From Candidatus Hydrogenedentota bacterium (GTDB lineage Bacteria; Hydrogenedentota; Hydrogenedentia; Hydrogenedentales; SLHB01), in assembly GCA_026387845.1 (NCBI GenBank), contig JAPLKX010000629.1, positions 1 to 13,246 on the forward strand: DNA of 13,246 nt. Direction: 5' to 3'. Position 1 is the first letter of the stretch. Each line of letters opens with the position of its first letter. Shown here one piece after another: positions 7,247 through 13,246 of this stretch. The notes under the pieces are model-generated. The model saw nothing but the letters and a program-made list of their open reading frames with translations, was not told the DNA's origin and did not search any database. The position numbers and the translations under genes were made by a program.

Positions 7247-8080
7247 ATGCGCAGGCGATTTGAAGGGCAGAGCGTGTTTATTACGGGGGCGTCGTCGGGG
7301 ATAGGTGCGGCGATGGCGATCGAGTTTGCGCGGCAGGGGGCGCATGTGACGCTGGCGGCGCGGCGGGCAGACATGCTCGAGGAGGTCCGGCTGAAAATTG
7401 AGGCGATGGGCCAGCGGGCGATCGCGGTGGTGTGCGACGTGACGAAACCCGAGACCCTTGTCGAAGCCGCGGCGCGCGCCGCAAAAGAGTTTGGCGGGAT
7501 CGATGTTGCTGTGGCGAACGCGGGGTATGGCGTGTCGGGCGTGATGGAAGACCTCGACACGAGCTTGTACCGCCGGCAGTTTGACACGAACTTCTTCGGC
7601 CTGCTCGATACGATCTACGCGGTGCTGCCGTATTTGGTCGAGCGGCGCGGGCGGCTGGGGCTGGTATCGAGCGTGGCGGGGCGGGCGGGTACGCCGGGCA
7701 CGTCGGCTTACGTGGCGAGCAAGTTTGCGGTCACGGGCCTCGCCGAGTCGATCTATTACGAGTTGGCGGACCGGGGCGTGTCGGTGACGTGCATTCAGCC
7801 GGGGTTTGTGGAGAGCGATATCCGGCGGATAGACAACCGGGGAGTCCTGCATAAAAACGCAAAAGATCCTGTGCCGTCGTGGATGGTCGTGCCAACGGAC
7901 AAGGCGGCGCGCAGCATTGTGCGGTATATTTATCGGCGCAAATTTGACGCGGTCATCACGGGTCACGGGAAGGTGCTGGTATGGTTGTCTCGGCATTTCT
8001 CGTGGCTGATGCGGATCGCAGTGCGGCTGGGGACGCGCGGCAAAAACCTGCCGGAAAAACTCAAACGCGGGCGGAAATAA
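7247..8080 (+). CDS. Short-chain dehydrogenase/reductase (classical SDR)
   Basis: A 277-residue cytoplasmic NAD(P)-dependent oxidoreductase of classical SDR length. Cofactor motif TGASSGIG (13-20), with AARR (37-40) after beta-2 suggesting NADP(H) preference; CDV (63-65) near the adenine; NAG (91-93). The catalytic tetrad is complete: Asn115, Ser142 (in SSVAG), Tyr155 and Lys159 (YVASK). IQPGFVESDI (183-192) follows. The C-terminal ~70 residues are basic with a hydrophobic patch (LVWLSRHFSWLMRIAVRL) that could be membrane-associated, as in DltE/YqjQ-like SDRs. The substrate is unknown. GGGAGG (7234-7239) lies 7 nt before the ATG. Only 1 nt separates its stop from the next start, so the two genes are almost certainly translated from one message. 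Confidence 0.93.
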   Translation: MRRRFEGQSVFITGASSGIGAAMAIEFARQGAHVTLAARRADMLEEVRLKIEAMGQRAIAVVCDVTKPETLVEAAARAAKEFGGIDVAVANAGYGVSGVMEDLDTSLYRRQFDTNFFGLLDTIYAVLPYLVERRGRLGLVSSVAGRAGTPGTSAYVASKFAVTGLAESIYYELADRGVSVTCIQPGFVESDIRRIDNRGVLHKNAKDPVPSWMVVPTDKAARSIVRYIYRRKFDAVITGHGKVLVWLSRHFSWLMRIAVRLGTRGKNLPEKLKRGRK

Positions 8081-8081
8081 G

Positions 8082-10175
8082 ATGAAAATGACGCGCAGGA
8101 CAATGCTCAAAATGTCAGCGGCGACGGGTATGATGGCGGCTGCAAAGGCGCGTGCGCAGCAGCCGGGCGCAATTGCCGGCAAAAAGGCTTCGATCTGTTT
8201 CAGGATTGGGGCGCCCATCTGGCAAAACGAGGCGCGGTTCAACGAACTGCTCGGGTTGTTCGACAAAAACGCCGGCGCGCCGTCTTCGGCGCGCGTCACA
8301 GACGAGATCACGTTGTTTACTTCGGAGACGCACCCGCCGCTGCCGCTCAACGTGATTCTCGGGCGGATGCCCGTCATGCAGGCGCGGATGGAGGCGGCGC
8401 GGGCGCGCGGCTACAGGTCCGGCATCAACGTGCTGGCGACGCTGGGCCACCACGAGGAGAACCTGCCCAACAGCTTGTCGGGCGATTACACGCCGATGAC
8501 GGACATCAGCGGTGGAGTGTGCCGTGGGACGTTCTGCCCGAATGACGAAGCGATGCGGGCGTATATCGCCGGCGTGTACGAGGCGGTCGCCGGCGCGAAG
8601 CCCGACTACATCTGGATCGACGACGACGTGCGGCTCTTCGGGCACATGCCAATCGGCGCGGGGTGTTTCTGCGACACGTGCGTGGCCAGGTTTTCAAAGA
8701 GCAGCGGGAAAGAATACACGCGGGAGACACTGCGGGCCGCGTTTAACGCGGCACCGCTGGCCGATCAACTCGCGCTGCGAAAAGCCTATCTCCAGCACAA
8801 CCGTGACACGATCAGCGGTCTGTTTCGCCTCATCGAAACGACGGTGCACGCGAAATCGCCGGGCATGCCGCTGGGTTTTATGACGGGCGACCGGTTTTTT
8901 GAAGGCTACGATTTCGACACGTGGGCGGGCATCCTGGCGGGGCCGCAGGGCGCGCCGGTCCTGTGGCGGCCGGGGGCCGGCACCTACACCGACGACCGCC
9001 TCGCAAGTATCACGGACAAGGCCCACGACATCGGCCGGCAGGTGTCGGTGCTGCCGGGTTACGTGACGCGCATCCAGTCGGAGCTCGAGAGTTTTCCCTA
9101 TCAGCGGCTGAAGAAAAGCGAGCACGCGACGGCGCTCGAGGCGGCAGTTTACATCGCATCGGGCTGCACGGGCACCGCGTTCAACGTCATGTCGATGTAC
9201 GACGAGCCGCTGGACGAATACGCGCCGCTGGTCGCGCGGCTGGCGCGGGTGCGGCCGTTCCTCGACACGTTGGCGGGCGAGTTGGGCCGCGCGACGCTCG
9301 AGGGCATCCACAGCGGGTGGTGCAAAGATTTCTACGCGGCGCAAAACGCGCCCGGGCCATGGCTGGGCGGGCCGATCACGCCGTCGCACTGCACCGAGAT
9401 CTACGCGACGGGCCTGCCGGCGGCATATGCGGCGGGTGGCGCGCGTGTGACGGCGCTCGCGGGCGACCAGGCGCTGGCATTGCGCGAGGAGGAAGTGTTG
9501 TCGGTACTGCACGGCGGCGTGTACCTAGACGGCGCGGCGCTCGTGCGGCTGAACGACATGGGGTACGGGAAACTGACCGGGTTCAAAGTGGCCGAGGTCC
9601 GGCATATTGACTGCATCGAAGAACTGACAAGCCACGAGATGAACAGGGCGTTCGCGGGGAGGAGGAGAAACGGCCGGCAATCGTTTTGGAGATGCCCGAC
9701 GTACCTGTTCGACCCGACCGCGGACGGCGCGCAGGCGATCTCGCGGTGCGTCGACTACACGTACAAGGAGACGGGGCCGTGCTGCATGGGCGTGTTCGAA
9801 AACCGCGAGGGCGGGCGCGTCTGCGTGGCGGGTTACTACCCTTACGAACAGTTGCAGAACCTCAGCAAGTCGGCGCAATTGAAATCCGTGATGAGATGGC
9901 TGTCGAAGGACACGCTGCCTGCCTACGTCTCATCGTTCCACCGGATCAACCTGTGGGCGCGCCGGCCGGAAGGGCGCATCGCGATCGCCCTGCTCAACGG
10001 CAGCCTCGACCCCGCGGAGAACGTGGAACTCCTCGTGCGGACTGAGAAGGGAAACATGACATTCACGACTGAGCGGAGTCGGGAAAACGTCACGGCGACT
10101 GGGGCGGACGGTATCTACCAGCGGTTTGTGTTGCCGATGATGCAACCGTGGGAACTGGCGCTGGCGGTTGTGTGA
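8082..10175 (+). CDS. Tat-exported putative glycoside hydrolase (GH42-like barrel plus amidotransferase-like domain), uncharacterised
   Basis: A 697-residue protein with no experimentally known relative that I can name. Residues 1-25 look like a Tat signal (MTRRTMLK, then an Ala/Met-rich core ending ARAQ). Residues ~36-390 fit a TIM barrel of the GH42/GH-A type: GINVLATLGHH (114-124), FCPNDEAMRAYI (151-162), YIWIDDDVRLFGH (176-188), Cys-rich GCFCDTCVARF (194-204; resembling the FCDxC metal or structural motif of GH42-like proteins), GFMTGD (265-270) and EAAVYIASG (353-361). Residues ~400-505 resemble the beta-galactosidase trimerisation (class I glutamine-amidotransferase-like) domain: WLGGPITPSHCTEIYATGLP and LSVLHGGVYLDGAALVRL. 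A beta-rich tail follows. WIDDD offers acidic candidates, but I cannot assign catalytic residues. Coupled to the SDR gene (1 nt gap). The second ATG at 8088 is also possible. Hydrolase function is inference. Confidence 0.75.
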   Translation: MKMTRRTMLKMSAATGMMAAAKARAQQPGAIAGKKASICFRIGAPIWQNEARFNELLGLFDKNAGAPSSARVTDEITLFTSETHPPLPLNVILGRMPVMQARMEAARARGYRSGINVLATLGHHEENLPNSLSGDYTPMTDISGGVCRGTFCPNDEAMRAYIAGVYEAVAGAKPDYIWIDDDVRLFGHMPIGAGCFCDTCVARFSKSSGKEYTRETLRAAFNAAPLADQLALRKAYLQHNRDTISGLFRLIETTVHAKSPGMPLGFMTGDRFFEGYDFDTWAGILAGPQGAPVLWRPGAGTYTDDRLASITDKAHDIGRQVSVLPGYVTRIQSELESFPYQRLKKSEHATALEAAVYIASGCTGTAFNVMSMYDEPLDEYAPLVARLARVRPFLDTLAGELGRATLEGIHSGWCKDFYAAQNAPGPWLGGPITPSHCTEIYATGLPAAYAAGGARVTALAGDQALALREEEVLSVLHGGVYLDGAALVRLNDMGYGKLTGFKVAEVRHIDCIEELTSHEMNRAFAGRRRNGRQSFWRCPTYLFDPTADGAQAISRCVDYTYKETGPCCMGVFENREGGRVCVAGYYPYEQLQNLSKSAQLKSVMRWLSKDTLPAYVSSFHRINLWARRPEGRIAIALLNGSLDPAENVELLVRTEKGNMTFTTERSRENVTATGADGIYQRFVLPMMQPWELALAVV

Positions 10176-10187
10176 TCAGCTGCCTAT

Positions 10188-10264
10188 GTGGAGTGCGGCA
10201 GCTTGCTGCCGCTTTTGGGCAGTCTGCGGCGTCATAAAAGCGGCAGCAAGCTGCCGCACTCCAC
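10188..10264. repeat. Perfect 29-bp inverted repeat ending one base before the GH89 start codon
   Basis: Arms 10188-10216 and 10236-10264 are exact reverse complements over 29 nt around a 19-nt loop. Each arm also contains its own hairpin (GCGGCAGC, 2 nt, GCTGCCGC), so the element can form a cruciform with nested stems. It lies 12 nt after the stop of the preceding gene and ends 1 nt before the GH89 ATG, leaving no native leader. From memory, GTGGAGTGCGGCAGC-type palindromes recur in related uncultured genomes, so a MITE/REP-like element is likely. As RNA it could terminate transcription of the upstream gene, and it may block ribosome loading on the gene after it. Confidence 0.85.
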
Positions 10265-10265
10265 C

Positions 10266-12392
10266 ATGCTTTCCATTTCTACATTGCTCGTTGCAGCCAG
10301 TCTGTCTTCGTTTGCAGCTTCGCCGGAGCAGTCCGCGGCGGATCTCGCTGTCCGAGTGCTCGGTGATCGCGCGGCCGAGTTCCGCTTCGCGTCCATTCCC
10401 GGGGAAAACGGCCTTGACGTCTTCGAGGTCGAGGCGAAAGACGGGGTGGCGACCGTGGGCGGTTCGACGGGCGTGGCGATGGCGTCGGGCCTGAACTGGT
10501 ACCTCAAGTATGGGTGCAACTCGGACGTGTCGTGGCTGGGGGATCAACTCGAATTGCCGAAACCGCTGCCGGATTTCGCGAAGGTGCGGCGCGTCTCGCC
10601 ATACAAGCATCGCTACTGTTTCAACTACTGCACGTTCAGCTACACGATGGCGTGGTGGGACTGGGCGCGATGGGAACGCGAGATTGATTGGATGGCGATG
10701 AACGGGATTAATTTGCCGTTGTCGGTGACGGGTCAGGAGGCGGTGTGGCAGGGTGTGTACCGGGGTCTTGGCCTCGAGGATTCAGACCTCGATAGTTTCT
10801 TCGTCGGCCCGGCGTACCTGCCGTTCGGCTGGATGGGCTGCATCGACGGCTGGGCGGGGCCGCTGCCGCAAACGTGGATCGATGAGCACCGCGACCTCGA
10901 GCAAAAGATCGCGGGGCGCGAGCGCGAACTCGGTATGCGGCCGGTGTTGCAGGGGTTCACGGGGCACGTGGCGCCGGCTATGATGAATAAGTTTCCGGAT
11001 GCGCGCGTCCGGCCGCTGCCGAAGTGGTGCGAATTCCCGCCGACGTACGTGCTCGACCCGGAAGACCCGCTGTTCGCCCGCATCGCGCGTGTGTTCATCG
11101 AAGAGCAGACGCGCCTCTACGGCACCGACCATTATTACGCGTCGGATACGTTTATCGAGATGAGCCCGCCAAGCGACGACCCCGCGTACCTCGCGAACCT
11201 GGCGCGAGGCATCTACGGCGGGATGGCGGCGGCCGACCCCGAAGCAGTCTGGGTGATGCAGGGGTGGATCTTCGTCAACAATCCGAAGTTCTGGAAGCCG
11301 CCACAGGCGCAGGCGTTTCTCACCGCGCCGCCCGATGACCGGATGCTGCTGCTCGACCTGTTCTGCGACACCAAGCCGACGTGGGATCAGACGGAGCGCT
11401 TTTACGGCAAGCCGTGGGTGTGGTGCATGCTGCACAACTTCGGCGGCGTGCCGGGCCTGTTCGGCGACCTTAACAGCCTGGCGCAGGAACCGTCGCTGGC
11501 GCTGGCCCGGCCCGACAAGGGGCGGATGGAAGGCATCGGCATCACGATGGAAGCCACCGAGCAGAACCCGGTCGTGTACGAGCTGATGCTCGAGTCGGCG
11601 TGGCGGTCCGAGCCGCACGACGCGCGGGCGTGGGTACACCAATATGCGCGCCGGCGGTATGGCGCGGAATTAGAGGCCACAGAGAAAGCGTGGGACATAC
11701 TGCTCGACACGGTCTATGCGCACAAATCGCCATCGAGTTTTGTGTTTTGGCGGCGCCCGGCGATCGAACCGAAATCGGCCACGCGCGAGCCGGAAAAGGT
11801 GGCCGAGGCGCTGGGCCTGCTGCTGTCGTGCGCGGACAAGCTGGCGGATCGGGCGACGTACCGTCACGACGTGGCGGACGTGGCGGTCCAGTGGCTGGGC
11901 GATCTGAACACGCGGCAACTCGGCAGGGTGATGGTCGCGTATAAGGCGGGAGACAAGAGCAAATTCGAGGCCGAGCGAGACGTATTCCTCGAGATGCTGC
12001 GCGACATGGACGCGTTGCAGGCGACGCGGCGCGAGACGACGTTGGGCAAGTGGATCGACGAGGCGGTCCGCTGGGCGCGTAACGACGAGCAGCGGCGCCA
12101 TTACGAATGGAACGCGCGCAACCAGGTGACGTTGTGGGGGCCGGCGGACAGCATCCTGCACGATTATGCGCGGAAAAACTGGGCCGGCCTAATCTCAACG
12201 TTTTACCTCCCGCGGTGGGAGAAGTTTTTCGCCCGGCTGGACGAGACATGGGGCGGGACGTTCGACGAGGCGGGATTTGAGCAGGAGATCCGCGCGTGGG
12301 AAGAGCAGTGGACGCACAGCATCGGCCTCCCCCCCACTCCGGCCGGCGACACCATCGAAGTCGCGCGGAGCATCTATGCAAAGTACAAGTAG
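10266..12392 (+). CDS. GH89 alpha-N-acetylglucosaminidase (NAGLU-like), exported
   Basis: A 708-residue exo-acting enzyme that removes terminal alpha-linked GlcNAc. Signal peptide ~1-18 (MLSISTLLVAASLSSFAA), a NAGLU N-terminal domain to ~110, then the TIM barrel: RYCFNYCTFSYTMAWWDW (116-133), MNGINLPL (145-152), FGWMGCIDGWAGPLP (187-201), LQGFTGHV (228-235), DTFIEM (294-299) and WCMLHNFGG (386-394), then the helical C-terminal domain. Glu298 (bases 11157-11159) and Glu429 (11550-11552) match the catalytic Glu316 and Glu446 of human NAGLU. Around Glu429 the usual PEG reads MEAT, a possible tuning of activity. ATG 10266 is chosen because the signal peptide starts there; an in-frame GTG at 10188 would add 26 residues encoded wholly by the inverted repeat. 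Neither start has a visible ribosome-binding site. The next gene starts inside its last codons. Confidence 0.93.
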   Translation: MLSISTLLVAASLSSFAASPEQSAADLAVRVLGDRAAEFRFASIPGENGLDVFEVEAKDGVATVGGSTGVAMASGLNWYLKYGCNSDVSWLGDQLELPKPLPDFAKVRRVSPYKHRYCFNYCTFSYTMAWWDWARWEREIDWMAMNGINLPLSVTGQEAVWQGVYRGLGLEDSDLDSFFVGPAYLPFGWMGCIDGWAGPLPQTWIDEHRDLEQKIAGRERELGMRPVLQGFTGHVAPAMMNKFPDARVRPLPKWCEFPPTYVLDPEDPLFARIARVFIEEQTRLYGTDHYYASDTFIEMSPPSDDPAYLANLARGIYGGMAAADPEAVWVMQGWIFVNNPKFWKPPQAQAFLTAPPDDRMLLLDLFCDTKPTWDQTERFYGKPWVWCMLHNFGGVPGLFGDLNSLAQEPSLALARPDKGRMEGIGITMEATEQNPVVYELMLESAWRSEPHDARAWVHQYARRRYGAELEATEKAWDILLDTVYAHKSPSSFVFWRRPAIEPKSATREPEKVAEALGLLLSCADKLADRATYRHDVADVAVQWLGDLNTRQLGRVMVAYKAGDKSKFEAERDVFLEMLRDMDALQATRRETTLGKWIDEAVRWARNDEQRRHYEWNARNQVTLWGPADSILHDYARKNWAGLISTFYLPRWEKFFARLDETWGGTFDEAGFEQEIRAWEEQWTHSIGLPPTPAGDTIEVARSIYAKYK

Positions 12393-13246
12393 ACGGAGGC
12401 CGGATATTGCGGTAGTGGTCGTGTTGGCGGGTCTGGCGCTGGCGGTGTTTTCGGACGTGCTGTTTGCGCGGGGACAGTGGACGGCGTCGGGTCCTGCGGG
12501 GGACGTGCTGAATTTTTACGACTCGTGCCGCATGTACGGGTTCGGCGAGATACGTGACGGCAACCTCCCGCTGTGGAACCCGCACGTGTTTTCCGGCGTG
12601 TCGTTTATCGGCAATTTCCAGTCGGCGCTGTTTTATCCGCCGAATCTGATTTACCTGTTTCTGCCCCTTGCGAAGGCGCTGAACCTGGACCTGGCGTTTC
12701 ACGTGTTCTTGATGGGCGCGCTGACGTTTGCGTGGGCGCGCGGGCGCGGGATGACGCGGCCGGCGGCTTTTTTTGCCGGCGTGACGTCGATGTTCTCGGG
12801 TGCGTTTTTCATGCACGTGTTCGGCGGCCACCTCACAATGATCGCGGTGTTTGCGTGGTCGCCGCTCGTGTTCCTGGCGATTGACAAGCTCATTGAACAG
12901 CCGCGCGTTTCGTGGGTGCTGGGCGGTATTTTCGCCGTAACTATGATGCTGCTGGCGGGTTCGCCGCACCCGGTGTTTATCGTGGGAGTAGGCGTGGGCT
13001 TATACGTGCTACTGCACCTCCGGCGCGTCGTTACGAGTCCGAGCCGGCTGGCGGCTTTGGCCGCGATAGCAGTAGCGCCGCTGCTGTTGAGCGCGATCCA
13101 ACTCTGGCCGTCGCTCGAGGTGACCGGCGGGTCGATGCGCGGCGCCGGAGCTTCGTACGATTTCGCAACCACGATGTCATTCCCGCCGGAAAACCTGCTG
13201 TTGCTGGTTATGCCGGGGTTCTACGGCGACGACATCACGCGCCCGT
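12376..13246 (+). CDS. YfhO-like GT-C multispanning membrane protein, N-terminal part, open at right edge
   Basis: An open frame of 290 codons runs off the window. The ATG at 12376 overlaps the GH89 end by 17 nt and has CGGAG (12366-12370) 5 nt upstream, so translation is probably coupled. A basic start (MQSTSRRRPD) precedes a first membrane segment (~11-30), then an outward loop with GDVLNFYD (Asp43 and Asp49, the acidic site typical of GT-C enzymes) and the YfhO-family stretch NLPLWNPHVFSG (63-74) with NFQSALFYPPN (80-90). At least six more hydrophobic segments follow (~103-121, 127-147, 153-170, 178-196, 199-215, 224-243). YfhO-type proteins are lipid-linked-sugar glycosyltransferases or their relatives, placed in the inner membrane; the donor and acceptor are unknown. 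The C-terminal half is not visible. Confidence 0.85.
   Translation, partial: MQSTSRRRPDIAVVVVLAGLALAVFSDVLFARGQWTASGPAGDVLNFYDSCRMYGFGEIRDGNLPLWNPHVFSGVSFIGNFQSALFYPPNLIYLFLPLAKALNLDLAFHVFLMGALTFAWARGRGMTRPAAFFAGVTSMFSGAFFMHVFGGHLTMIAVFAWSPLVFLAIDKLIEQPRVSWVLGGIFAVTMMLLAGSPHPVFIVGVGVGLYVLLHLRRVVTSPSRLAALAAIAVAPLLLSAIQLWPSLEVTGGSMRGAGASYDFATTMSFPPENLLLLVMPGFYGDDITRP

Noticed and set aside
7127..8377. Minus-strand open frame of 416 codons opposite the SDR gene
   Set aside because: Arg/His-rich shadow of the SDR frame with no fold signature, and it would cover the divergent promoter region.
11542..12969. Minus-strand open frame of 475 codons across the GH89 end and the membrane gene
   Set aside because: Low-complexity Arg/Pro/Ala composition, spans two well-supported plus-strand genes, no recognisable motif.

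Overview
This window is GC-rich DNA (GC-ending codons dominate every real gene) from a Gram-negative-like bacterium of the polysaccharide-degrading kind found among Planctomycetota, Lentisphaerae or Hydrogenedentota and related uncultured lineages. The pointers are a GH116 (DUF608) enzyme, a GH89 enzyme, Gfo/Idh/MocA and FAD_oxidored proteins with signal peptides, a Tat-type signal on a putative hydrolase, a YfhO-like membrane protein, and intergenic palindromic repeats. Taxonomy is inference; there is no rRNA or other phylogenetic marker here. No tRNA, rRNA, CRISPR array, transposase or phage gene was seen.

Layout. 1-1908 (+) is the 3' part of a GH116-type glycosidase, open at the left edge. 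1909-2327 holds a long imperfect inverted repeat built from 9-nt units, followed by a secreted-protein gene start that decays before the next gene. 2328-4514 (+) is a two-gene unit, a Gfo/Idh/MocA dehydrogenase and a GH130 mannoside phosphorylase/hydrolase, 12 nt apart. 4732-5399 (+) is a wrecked sugar ABC importer: the 5' half of a lipoprotein sugar-binding gene (RbsB type) runs out of frame into the 3' end of the permease gene (RbsC type), with the rest of both genes, and probably the ATPase gene between them, missing. 5464-7098 (-) is an exported FAD-dependent oxidoreductase, convergent with the importer remnant and divergent from the next unit. 7247-10175 (+) is an SDR dehydrogenase with a Tat-exported GH-like protein 1 nt downstream. 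10188-10264 is a perfect 29-bp inverted repeat abutting the start of a GH89 alpha-N-acetylglucosaminidase (10266-12392, +). A YfhO-like multispanning membrane protein starts inside the end of the GH89 gene and runs off the right edge.

How it fits together. Exported exo-glycosidases (GH116, GH89, the GH42-like protein) would release monosaccharides from a complex, possibly host- or algal-derived, glycan. The GH130 enzyme and the two NAD(P)-dependent families (Gfo/Idh/MocA, SDR) would process mannosides and sugars in the cytoplasm. The window's own importer is broken, so uptake must be provided elsewhere if the locus still works. There are no SusC/SusD genes, so this is not a classical Bacteroidetes PUL. 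I did not find a convincing new defence or mobile system. The unusual parts are the importer deletion scar, the two inverted repeats (one set exactly at a start codon), and active-site substitutions in the GH116 and GH89 proteins.
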